Source: Pseudomonadota bacterium (GTDB lineage: Bacteria > Myxococcota_A > Polyangia > GCA-2747355). From it: a stretch of DNA of 64,000 nucleotides. The stretch covers positions 231,943 through 295,942 of the forward strand of contig JADJTL010000005.1 of NCBI GenBank assembly GCA_016711215.1, read 5' to 3'. The notes beneath the pieces were generated by a model, which did not search any database, was not told the origin of the DNA, and saw only the letters and a program-made list of their open reading frames with translations. Positions 55,795-63,603 of this stretch are shown here, one piece after another (positions within the stretch are counted from its first letter, which is position 1; the number at the start of each line of letters is the position of its first letter). The translations under genes and the position numbers were made by a program.

Positions 55795-57254
55795 ATGAGC
55801 ACTCGGTACGAGCCCAAAGACCACATCCAGCATCTGGAGGTCGCGCCTCGTGCCGAGAGCATCCTGGACCAGCGGGAGATCACGATCCAGTCGTACCAGA
55901 CCACGATCCCGTTCGACTACGAGGCGCTGAACGCCGGGCTGAGGAGCGCGTGGCTCACGCCGCAGATCCGGTTTGGCCTCTTCGCGCGCAACGACGTGGG
56001 CGGCAGAGACGCCCTGCACGTTGTCCTCGGTCTTCAGGACGAGCTGTCCGTCCGCGCCTACGACTACGACGAGCGGCGACCGCTCTGGTTCACCTGGCAG
56101 GATGTCATCGTCGACACGGTCGGTGTCCGGTACTTCCTCTACGAGGACGGGCTCCTTCGTTTCACCACGACCGGCGGTGGCCGGCGCATCACCGACGAGC
56201 GACTGGACGACTTCAACTCCGCGTTCCTCAAGATCCCCAAGGAGGCGGTGAGCAAGCGGTGTTCGACCTCGAGAAGCTCCGCGAGCTGTGCTTCACCCGC
56301 TTCGTCGAGCGGCTCTACATGATCAAGTTCTCGGTCCTCGGCCGAGGAGTACCGGAGCATCGACCACACGAGCTTCAAGAGCCGACTGTACATCGATCCC
56401 AACGCGGGGCGCCTCAAGGAGATCCGCTCTGACGCCCAGGTCAAGGTCGAGTCCTTCGACTCGGACCTCCCGGTTCGGTCCGAGGAGCTCGCCGGGGCCA
56501 TCCAGGTTCGGTTCTTCATCGGGGGGACGAGCGGCGCGCTGCGTCTGCGGTTCCCGAAGCTGACCTACAAGAACCAGATCAAGACGGTGGAGGAGCAGGC
56601 ACGCGTCTTCTATCACGTCGTGGACGTCACGGTCAGCTCGATCCTGGATGCCGACTACTACACGCAGCAGCGCCGATCGCTCGACGAGCTGGACACCGAT
56701 CTCGGGCTCTTCCCTGACCTCGTCGACCTAACGAAGTTTCGCGAGGTGCTGATCAACGCGGAGGCGCGCAAGGAGCTGCTCGACGGCATCGACGTGGCGT
56801 CAAACTGGGCCAACTGGCTCCCGCACCTGCGGGCGCTGGATGAGCTGCTTGTCTCGGATGTCGGCCGAGCACGTCACCGCGCCCTCGGCGAGCGGGCGAG
56901 AAGTGATCCGAGCCAGGTGTCTCGGCTCCTGACCGCGTGCCAGGCCGACGCGAAGATCCACCGCGTGGGCGCGCTTGCCGCAGCCGCGCTCGCCCGCGAG
57001 CTCCAGGCGGTCCCCGCGGAGAGGCGGGCCCAGGTCGAGGAGGCGATCCTATCGTGGGCCATCGACAAGGAGCAGGAGAGCTGGGACGTCGACCCCGACA
57101 GCGGCGAGCTGGCGTGCTCACGCCTGGTGGCAGCTCGACGACCTGACGATCGACGTGATCCCCGCGGTGGCCTGAAGCTCACGCGCGCTGCATCGCGCGC
57201 CTCGTCGCGAGCAACGGTGACACCGGCACTCTTCTGCGCCGCTTCGACTGGTGC
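55795..57254 (+). pseudogene. unrecognised protein, probably the N-terminal part of the following AAA+ gene; several frame lesions
   Basis: Start ATG 55795 follows GGGGGGACGCG. The translation MSTRYEPKDHIQHLEVAPRA and the strand-rich segment ITIQSYQTTIPFDYEAL belong to no family I know. A one-base deletion near 56254 and a compensating change near 56330 enclose the passage VFDLEKLRELCFTRFVERLY; afterwards the first frame resumes (LRLRFPKLTYKNQIKTVEE). Further shifts near 57128 and 57173 link to WWQLDDLTIDVIPAVA and then EAHARCIARLVASNG. That last frame runs without a stop into the AAA+ gene at 57255. The whole may therefore be one protein of about 980 residues. Base calls here are probably unreliable. 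Confidence 0.5.
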
Positions 57255-58745
57255 ATGACCGCGGCCAGGGCCCTCCCGCCGAACCACTCCAAGAGCCCCG
57301 CGGCGCTGCGGCTCGTCGCCTCGAGCCGGGTCCCTACCACGGTCGCCCAGGCATCCAAGGTGCTGAAGCAACCAGTCACCGACCTCAGCGAACTCGATGA
57401 TGCGGTGCTGAACGAGTTTGGTCTCCCGCTGTGGCCTTCGCTCACCGCGGCGCGCGAGGGTGACAAGGTGGTGATCACGAACCACGGAGTCGGCGCGGCC
57501 CTCGCCGTCACGGCGCGCCTCGCGGGCCAGCTCCAGGGTGTCGACGGAGCAGCGGCTCCCGTGGACATCATCTCCGGCGCGGCGGTCGCGCTGCCCGTAT
57601 CAGGTGGGGCGACGGCGCTCGACGTCACGTTCGAGAAGCACGGCGGCAAGCGCCGCGTGACAGTGCCGATCTCCGGCGAGGCCCGCACTACCGACAGCCC
57701 CGACAACGTCCGCGTCCTGCACACGGCCATCAACAAGAAGAGGATCACAGCGCAGCGCGCCTACCGACAGAAGATCGACCAAGACGGCATCGTCGTGGGA
57801 TCAAGCCCCGCCCTGCTCGAAGTGTTCGAGAACATCCACCACGCGAACCTAATGGACGGCGCCGCTGCTGTCCTGCTCCTCGGCGAGCGCGGCACCGGCA
57901 AGACCCACATCGCGAAGTTGCTCCATGTGTCGAGCGGCCGCGCGAGCAAGGCCTTCGTGGAGCGCAACGCGGGCGGGGCCGGCGGCGACCTGAACATCCA
58001 GCGCGGCGAGTGGATCGGCTACGGCAAGAATCACGGCGTCCAGGGGATCGATCGCAACGGCAAGGCCGGTCACATGATGGCGGCCAACGGGGGCACGCTC
58101 TTCGTCGATGAGCTCGCCGAGCTGTCGAGCGACCTGCAGGTGATCTTCCTGTCGGTGCTCGAGGGGCGCCCGGTCGAAAAGGTCGGTGGCGAGAGCGTCA
58201 CCCCCAACGTCCGGTGCATTTTCGCGACGAACGCCGACCTGGACAAGGCGGTCGCAGACCGCACGCTGCGCGCCGACCTGCTCGACCGGATCACGGTGAG
58301 GATCACCATCCCGCCGCTGCGCGACCGTCGCGGCGACATCCTGCTGCTCGCGAGGCACTTCGCCGGGGAGCATCGCGTGACCGACCGCTGCCTGGTCGGC
58401 CTACTGCGCCACGACTGGCCGGGCAACGTCCGAGACCTGCAGAAGGAGATGGAGCGCGCGGTGGCCAAGAAGACCGCCGAGGGCGCCGCCGCCGTCGATC
58501 TCTCGCACACGGGACTCCCGGCCGCCCTCGTCTCTGCGGTCGAGGCTCTCGACGAGGACTCCTGCAAGCGTGAGCTGTGGACGCTGGCTGACGAGATCGC
58601 GCAGGCCGAAGGCTTCGAGCGGCGCGACGGGCTGCAGAAGCGCGCCGGCGAGATCATGGGCGTCGGCGAGGCCCAGGCGTCGAAGATGTACAAGGCGTTC
58701 GGGCTCGCCGGCGCCGGGGACACCGCCGCCGTGAGCATGGCATGA
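57255..58745 (+). CDS. sigma-54-activator-like AAA+ protein lacking the GAFTGA loop
   Basis: The open frame is 496 residues. The AAA+ domain shows Walker A LLGERGTGKTHIAKLLH, Walker B GGTLFVDELAELSSDLQ, the sensor region RCIFATNADLDKAV and the R-finger region RADLLDRITVRITIPPLRDR, then LRHDWPGNVRDLQKEMERAV, as in bacterial enhancer-binding proteins. The loop that normally carries GAFTGA instead reads GYGKNHGVQGIDRNGKAG, so contact with sigma-54 is unlikely. The C-terminus ends in a short helical region (AGEIMGVGEAQASKMYKAFG) that could bind DNA. The N-terminal 170 residues contain beta strands and probably continue the preceding broken gene. ATG 57255 has no clear ribosome site. Confidence 0.75.
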   Translation: MTAARALPPNHSKSPAALRLVASSRVPTTVAQASKVLKQPVTDLSELDDAVLNEFGLPLWPSLTAAREGDKVVITNHGVGAALAVTARLAGQLQGVDGAAAPVDIISGAAVALPVSGGATALDVTFEKHGGKRRVTVPISGEARTTDSPDNVRVLHTAINKKRITAQRAYRQKIDQDGIVVGSSPALLEVFENIHHANLMDGAAAVLLLGERGTGKTHIAKLLHVSSGRASKAFVERNAGGAGGDLNIQRGEWIGYGKNHGVQGIDRNGKAGHMMAANGGTLFVDELAELSSDLQVIFLSVLEGRPVEKVGGESVTPNVRCIFATNADLDKAVADRTLRADLLDRITVRITIPPLRDRRGDILLLARHFAGEHRVTDRCLVGLLRHDWPGNVRDLQKEMERAVAKKTAEGAAAVDLSHTGLPAALVSAVEALDEDSCKRELWTLADEIAQAEGFERRDGLQKRAGEIMGVGEAQASKMYKAFGLAGAGDTAAVSMA

Positions 58746-59096
58746 ACCTCCCTGCGAGCCATCGAGAGCCCAACAGCGTGCCATCACCGCTCCGGCAGCG
58801 GGCCGTGACCGGTCCACTCGGCCGCCGCACCGGCCCAACGGGCACGTTGATCGCTCCACCTGCCTGACCGACTTTCCTGGACCCGCTCCAGACTTTCCTC
58901 ACGAGCTGCCAGGCTTTCCCCGCCGGTTCGGGACGCGGCTAACATGCCGTAATTGCTTCGCTTCGATCCTCGGCACGGTCGTTGCGCAAGCAACCCTCCG
59001 ACGAAGCCGGTGACCGGCGGGAAGAACCGCGAGGCACCCTGGGTCAAACGCCCGAGGACCTCCCCCGCAATCACAGCGCCGGCGAGGAGGTCCACG
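58746..59096. other. intergenic region before the recombination operon
   Basis: No gene is supported in these about 350 bases. It contains three nine-base repeats spaced by exactly 21 bases (separate entry) and, downstream of them, TAACAT (about 58940) and TAATTG (about 58950) that could be -10 boxes. A ribosome site, GAGGAGG, precedes ATG 59097. The layout suggests the regulated promoter of the genes from 59.1 kb to the edge. Confidence 0.4.
58870..58920. repeat. three direct repeats at 21-bp spacing
   Basis: GACTTTCCT starts at 58870 and 58891, and the variant GGCTTTCCC at 58912. The period is exactly 21 bases, two helical turns, so all copies face the same side of the DNA. They lie just upstream of possible -10 boxes and after the AAA+ gene. 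Such phasing is typical of activator or repressor binding sites or iterons. Confidence 0.6.
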
Positions 59097-59730
59097 ATGG
59101 CATCGACCGACGAAGCTCCCCTGTCCGCCCCTGGCCAAAGCGCCCCCCGAAGAATCGCATGAAGGGCTGTCCCAGCTCGGCGATCGAGACCGCGTTTCCT
59201 CATCAGAAGCGCCCGCGTCCCCGTCCGCGACAGTCGCGGCTTTGGAGATCCGCGGGCCAGAGGAGGAACGCGTGATGACGAACACCACTCACCCCATTGG
59301 ATCTGCCAGGGCTGCGCTGCGCGACGCGGTGCTCGCCATCGGCGGCGTGATCGCGGTCAGGCAGCCGGGCGACGAGCTCGTGGAGGCGGTCGCCTGCGCC
59401 CTCGGCGCGGTCGTGCGCCGACACCTCTCTCCGGGCGCCGGTATGTCCGAGACCATGAGCGCCGTCTCCCGGCTCAGGCCGCACCCAGTCATCGCCGAGC
59501 TGCTCGCCCAGATCGAGAAGCCCCGCGCGAGCACGAAGCCCATCACGACACCGGTGTTCGGCGAGGACGACTGGCAGAGGGTGCCCGGGCTCCTGCGGCG
59601 CTGGGAGGTCGAGCAGGTCCTCGACGAGGACCATGACCTCCACGTCGAGGCCGCAGGCAATTGCGAGGACGGCACGAGCCTGTTCGCCGCCTACGCGCGC
59701 TCGCGCGAGCCGAGGAGGGACGACCGATGA
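59097..59730 (+). CDS. small element protein of unknown function (start uncertain, possible frameshift)
   Basis: The well-supported part begins at ATG 59275 (MTNTTHPIGSARAALRDAVL), preceded by AGGAGG, and encodes 151 residues with an alpha-helical pattern and no known motif. An upstream ATG at 59097, also with a GAGGAGG site, starts MASTDEAPLSAPGQSAP. It would run into the same frame if one C were removed from the C6 run at 59143-59148, giving a protein of about 210 residues. I cannot choose between one long gene and two. The stop overlaps the next start by four bases (ATGA). There are no membrane segments. Confidence 0.6.
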
Positions 59731-60062
59731 GCCCGACGCGAACGAAGCGCGCGCTGTCGCCGGCGCGGCAGCAGCTCGTGGTGCTGATGCAGGAGGTCAA
59801 CTTCGGCCGGATCGAGGGGCTCCCCGTGATCGAGGGTGAGCCCGTGCTTGAGCCGCCGCCGCGCGTCCTGCGCGACTTCCTCCTCGGCAAGACCAACGCG
59901 CCGCACGCGGCGCGCAGCAGGGACGACTTCGCCCTGAAGGAACAGGTGATCGAGCTCTTCGACCTCTTCGACCGGGAGCGGTCGGTCACGGTCGAGAGCC
60001 TCGTGGTGCAGAACGGATTGCCCGTCCGCATGACCGTCGCGGATGGGGCCCGGGTCACCTGA
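59727..60062 (+). CDS. small element protein of unknown function
   Basis: This is a 111-residue soluble protein starting at the ATG that overlaps the previous stop. It has an N-terminal helix (ALSPARQQLVVLMQEVNFGR), a middle stretch rich in Pro and Val, and a C-terminal VQNGLPVRMTVADGARVT. No domain is recognised. Its place in the operon with sigma factor and recombination genes suggests an element housekeeping role, nothing more. About 170 bases without a gene follow. Confidence 0.6.
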   Translation: MSPTRTKRALSPARQQLVVLMQEVNFGRIEGLPVIEGEPVLEPPPRVLRDFLLGKTNAPHAARSRDDFALKEQVIELFDLFDRERSVTVESLVVQNGLPVRMTVADGARVT

Positions 60063-60231
60063 CCCGGCTCAGGGACGGTCAGTAGCACCAGACAACGAAC
60101 CGGCCGCAAAGCGGAGGTCGTTGTGGGTGTCGCCAGGACTGGCGCACTCGCAACGCCCCGCTCTCGCGTGGCTCCGCTCCGGCTCTGGCTGACACCCATC
60201 GGCGACTTCCCCCGCGGCCCGCGAGGGCCCG
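60063..60231. other. short spacer before the sigma-factor gene
   Basis: These 169 bases contain no gene I can support. No clear promoter elements are seen. The spacer may carry a separate promoter for the sigma factor, but I cannot show one. Confidence 0.3.
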
Positions 60232-60861
60232 ATGGGAAGAGACAACAGGTACGAGGGACTCGATGAATACGCGGTCAAGATCATCCGGCACAAGGCGCGC
60301 CAGCTCGTGGGGCGAGCGGGCCTCGTGGCGGCTGACCGCGACGACCTCGAGCAGGACATGGTGATGGATCTGCTGCGCCGCCTGCCGCGCTTCGATCCGT
60401 CGAAGGCCAAACGCGAGACCTTCATATCGCGGATCGTCGAGCACCGCGTCGCCACGATCATCGAGACGCAGAAGGCCGGGCTGCGGGACTACCGCTGCAA
60501 CGCCGGCTCCCTGGATGAGCGGCGTGCCGACGAAGGTGGAGGAACCGGCGATATGCCTCCGGTCCTCGATCAGGACAGCTATCGCCGCGAGACGTTGGGG
60601 ACAGCCCGCCAGGATGAGGATCTCCGAGACTTGCGCCGGGACATAGCGATGGTCGTCGAGGATCTGCCCTCCGACCTCCGGGAGCTTTGCCGGCGGCTCC
60701 TGACCTCGACGGTGAGCGAGGTGTCGCGGGAGACCGGTGTCCCGCGCGGGACCATCTACGAGTCGGTCCAGAAGCTGCGCAGCCGCTTCGAGAAGGGGGG
60801 GCTCGCCGCCTATCTCGACGGCGCCGACACATCTCGCCGAGCGCCTGTAGGTAACCGCTGA
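60232..60861 (+). CDS. sigma-70-family (ECF-like) RNA polymerase sigma factor
   Basis: This is a 209-residue protein. Region 2 is visible in AADRDDLEQDMVMDLLRRLP and FDPSKAKRETFISRIVEHRV, the latter like the -10-binding helix of ECF sigma factors. Region 4 appears as DLPSDLRELCRRLLTSTVSE, then VSRETGVPRGTIYESVQKLR, an HTH for -35 recognition. An acidic, disordered linker separates the regions. Similar genes are common in phage-like islands and may drive late genes of the element. No anti-sigma gene is adjacent. Confidence 0.8.
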   Translation: MGRDNRYEGLDEYAVKIIRHKARQLVGRAGLVAADRDDLEQDMVMDLLRRLPRFDPSKAKRETFISRIVEHRVATIIETQKAGLRDYRCNAGSLDERRADEGGGTGDMPPVLDQDSYRRETLGTARQDEDLRDLRRDIAMVVEDLPSDLRELCRRLLTSTVSEVSRETGVPRGTIYESVQKLRSRFEKGGLAAYLDGADTSRRAPVGNR

Positions 60862-60897
60862 ACGGCGATGAGCCCCTGGAGCCAACGGAGACGAAAG

Positions 60898-61212
60898 ATG
60901 AGCCAGGACGTCTACCGATACAGCTTTGACGAGAAGACCTCGCTGACCGAGGTCCGTGACTCTCTGATGCTGGCCGTGCTCTCGGCCGAGGGCATCCACG
61001 GCCGGGCCAAGGTCCGGCTCGATGCGGCCTTCTACCTCGACGAGAAGAAGCGCGCGTGCGTGGTCGACGCGGCCACGCCCGTCGGCCAGACAGTCGCCCA
61101 GATCTTCACCGGGCTCCTCACGCGGGAGTTCGGCGAGGACGCCTTCACCGTGGAGCGGCTCACTGCGCCTCCCGAGGCCCGGTCCGGCGCCGTCGAGGGG
61201 AGCGAGCGATGA
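60898..61212 (+). CDS. small conserved element protein
   Basis: This is a 104-residue protein beginning MSQDVYRYSFDEKTSLTEVR at ATG 60898, after GGAGACG. The segment LLAVLSAEGIHGRAKVRLD is absent from the AVLSAEG start as usually drawn, but the pattern strand-helix-strand with CVVDAATPVGQTVAQIFTGL is one I have seen repeatedly in integrated elements next to RecB-like nucleases. The function is unknown. The stop overlaps the nuclease start (ATGA). Confidence 0.65.
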   Translation: MSQDVYRYSFDEKTSLTEVRDSLMLAVLSAEGIHGRAKVRLDAAFYLDEKKRACVVDAATPVGQTVAQIFTGLLTREFGEDAFTVERLTAPPEARSGAVEGSER

Positions 61213-62240
61213 GCGAGCGCAGGACTTCCACGTACTCCATGTGGAGCCTCTTTCGGAACTGCCGCAAGGCAGCCCACTGGCGGTACGTGCTCGAGCTCGT
61301 GCCGCTGGAGAAGGACCGGAACCTCTCTTTCGGCTCGCTCATCCACACGTGCCTGGAGACGTGGCACCTCTCGCGCGACCTCGGCGCGGCTCTCGATCAC
61401 GTCGACCGCGCCTGCGCCAACCGAGCCCAGGAAGAGGAGCAGCGCCGGGTTTGGCACATCGCGACCGCGATGATGCGCGGCTACGCGGCGCGCTACCCCA
61501 TCGAGGAACTGGAGGTCGTCGCGCTCGAGAAGTCCTTCGAGGGCGAGATCATCAACCCCGCCACCGCCGCCTCGAGTCGCAGCTTCACGCTGGCCGGCAA
61601 GGTGGACGGCATCGTCCGTGTGCCCGGGGGCAGCGGAGCAGAGCACTTCCTGCTCGAGCACAAGACCGCGTCGGCCCTCGATGCCGGCTACCTCGAGCGG
61701 CTCTGGACCGACTTCCAGATCACGCTCTACGCCCACTACGTTGAGCAGGCCCTCGGCATCCACGTCGACGGCGTGCTCTACAACGTCCTGGTCAAGGCCC
61801 GCCTGCAGCAGGGCACCGGCGAGACGGAGGTCGAGTTCGAGGCGCGGCGCGAGGCGCTGCTCGCCAAGTCGAAGACCGGCAAGACCTCGGCCAAACGCAA
61901 GCTGCCCGAGACCGACGAGGAGTTCCAGGCGAGGCTCGCCGCCAAGTACGCCGACCCTGGGATGTTCCACCGCGAGCTGCTCTACGTCTCGCGCGAGCAG
62001 ATCGACACCCTGCGCACCGAGCTGTGGGAGCTGACGCAGGTGTTCCTCGACGCCCGGCGCCGAGACGTCTGGTACCAGAACACCTCGTTCTGCTTCCAGT
62101 ACGGCCGGCCCTGCCCGTACTTCGCGCTCTGCCGCTCGGGCGGGAGCCCCAACGTCATCGAGAACTTCTACGAGCGCCGCCCTCCGCACGAGGAGCTGCG
62201 TGAAGGCTCGCCGTCGCCCGAGGAGGGGCCGGCGTTCTGA
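61209..62240 (+). CDS. RecB/Cas4-like PD-(D/E)XK exonuclease, probable iron-sulfur protein
   Basis: This is a 343-residue nuclease. The N-terminal block is YSMWSLFRNCRKAAHWRYVL, with one cysteine, then LSFGSLIHTCLETWH. The catalytic core is LAGKVDGIV (Asp) and FLLEHKTAS (E-x-K), then an RLWTDFQITLYAHYVE helix (Q-x-x-x-Y). The C-terminal NTSFCFQYGRPCPYFALC supplies three cysteines, which with the N-terminal one match the 4Fe-4S set of Cas4/AddB-type enzymes. No cas gene or CRISPR is nearby, so it belongs to the element's recombination module. It starts within the ATGA of the preceding gene. Confidence 0.85.
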   Translation: MSERRTSTYSMWSLFRNCRKAAHWRYVLELVPLEKDRNLSFGSLIHTCLETWHLSRDLGAALDHVDRACANRAQEEEQRRVWHIATAMMRGYAARYPIEELEVVALEKSFEGEIINPATAASSRSFTLAGKVDGIVRVPGGSGAEHFLLEHKTASALDAGYLERLWTDFQITLYAHYVEQALGIHVDGVLYNVLVKARLQQGTGETEVEFEARREALLAKSKTGKTSAKRKLPETDEEFQARLAAKYADPGMFHRELLYVSREQIDTLRTELWELTQVFLDARRRDVWYQNTSFCFQYGRPCPYFALCRSGGSPNVIENFYERRPPHEELREGSPSPEEGPAF

Positions 62241-62268
62241 ACCCCAAACCAGAGGAGGACGAGAAACC

Positions 62269-63075
62269 ATGCTACCGAGCCAGAAGACGCCACCCAAGAC
62301 GACCCTCACGGACCTGACGGTCCTGGTCTACGGGCCGAGCAAGATCGGCAAGTCGACCTGGTGCTCGCAGGCCGAGGGAGCGCTGTTCCTCGCCACCGAG
62401 GCGGGGCTCAACAACCTGGAGGTGTTCCAGGCGCCGATCGGCACCTGGGACGAGCTGCTCGTCGCCTGCAAGGAGATCGCGGAAGGCCAGCACCCCTACC
62501 AGACGATCATCATCGACACCGTCGACAACGCCTACCGAATGTGCGCCGAGCACGTCTGCCAGAAGTTCAAGATCGAGCACGAGAGTGACCTCGGCTACGG
62601 CAAGGGCTACGCGCTCATCAACAACGAGTTCTACCGCGTCCTGAACAAGCTCTCGCTGCTGCCCCACGGCCTCTTCCTTGTGTCCCACTCGCAGGAGCGG
62701 GAGCTCGAGACGCGGACCGGGAAGCTCACGCGCGTCGTGCCGACCCTGCCGGACAAGGCCCGGAAGATCGTCCTCGGCATGGTGGACGTGATCCTCTTCT
62801 GCGACCTGGAGGTCACGACCGGCGCCGACGGCAAGGCGGTGTCGCGACGCGTGGTGCGGACCAAGCCGAGCATGCACTACGAGGCCGGCGATCGCACGGG
62901 ACGGCTGCACGAGGTGATCGACCTCGACTTCCGCAAGTTCGTCGAGGCCTACGCGGCGGGTCCGTCGGGGAGAGCCGCGCCCGCAACGCCCCCTGCCCCC
63001 AACAACCAGACCCCCGCCACGCCGCCCCAGACGGCGCCGGCGACGGCAAAGCCCCGCGCGGCGGCCAGCCGGTAA
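62269..63075 (+). CDS. Sak4-like RecA-fold ATPase
   Basis: This is a 268-residue P-loop protein starting at ATG 62269, preceded by AGAGGAGG. Walker A is VYGPSKIGKSTWCSQAEG and Walker B TIIIDTVDNAYRMC. Then come the RecA-like strand LFLVSHSQERELE and VILFCDLEV. A disordered Pro/Ala-rich tail ends the protein. This pattern matches phage Sak4-type single-strand annealing or recombinase ATPases (AAA_24), which commonly sit beside a DUF669 or SSB gene, as here. It probably promotes recombination of the element's DNA. Confidence 0.85.
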   Translation: MLPSQKTPPKTTLTDLTVLVYGPSKIGKSTWCSQAEGALFLATEAGLNNLEVFQAPIGTWDELLVACKEIAEGQHPYQTIIIDTVDNAYRMCAEHVCQKFKIEHESDLGYGKGYALINNEFYRVLNKLSLLPHGLFLVSHSQERELETRTGKLTRVVPTLPDKARKIVLGMVDVILFCDLEVTTGADGKAVSRRVVRTKPSMHYEAGDRTGRLHEVIDLDFRKFVEAYAAGPSGRAAPATPPAPNNQTPATPPQTAPATAKPRAAASR

Positions 63076-63102
63076 CCCAGGAGCCACAAGGAGAAGAACA
63101 CC

Positions 63103-63603
63103 ATGACCTACCCCCGTAACCCAGGCGAAGACGACGGCCCCGAGGTCGATCTCACCCAGCTCGACGACGCGTTCAAGGACGCCCCGGTCGAGGAGCGCGA
63201 GTTCGACCCGGTCCCGGACGGCAAGTACCAGGTCAACGTCGAGAAGGTGGAGATCACCACGGCGAGGTCCTCGGGCAACCCGATGCTGAAGTGGACGCTG
63301 CGCATCCTCGCGCCGCGCTTCCGCGGCCGGATGCTGTGGCGGAACAACGTCATGGCGACCCGCGAGAACCTCAAGTGGCTGAAGAACGACCTGCACACCT
63401 GCGGCCTCGACCTGCAGAAGCTCTCGGACCTGCCCGCCAACCTCGACCGGCTGCTCGACGTGAAGCTCGAGGTGACCAAGCGGACCAAGGGCGACAACGA
63501 GAACGTGTACCTCAACCGGCGCATCGTGCTCGACGGCGCCGCCGGCAGCACAGGAGACGGCCATGCCCAAGGCTTCGCCGGGGACGACGAAATCCCCTTC
63601 TAG
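63103..63603 (+). CDS. DUF669 protein with SSB-like acidic tail
   Basis: This is a 166-residue DUF669 protein. The core reads PVPDGKYQVNVEKVEITTAR, GNPMLKWTLRILAPRFRGR and MLWRNNVMATRENLKWLKND. It ends in DDEIPF, closely resembling the C-terminal tip (D-D-D-I-P-F) by which bacterial SSB recruits partner enzymes. DUF669 often replaces SSB next to Sak4-type recombinases. AGGAGCC and AAGGAG lie before ATG 63103. Its 3' end overlaps the ERCC4 nuclease start by 41 bases. Confidence 0.88.
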   Translation: MTYPRNPGEDDGPEVDLTQLDDAFKDAPVEEREFDPVPDGKYQVNVEKVEITTARSSGNPMLKWTLRILAPRFRGRMLWRNNVMATRENLKWLKNDLHTCGLDLQKLSDLPANLDRLLDVKLEVTKRTKGDNENVYLNRRIVLDGAAGSTGDGHAQGFAGDDEIPF

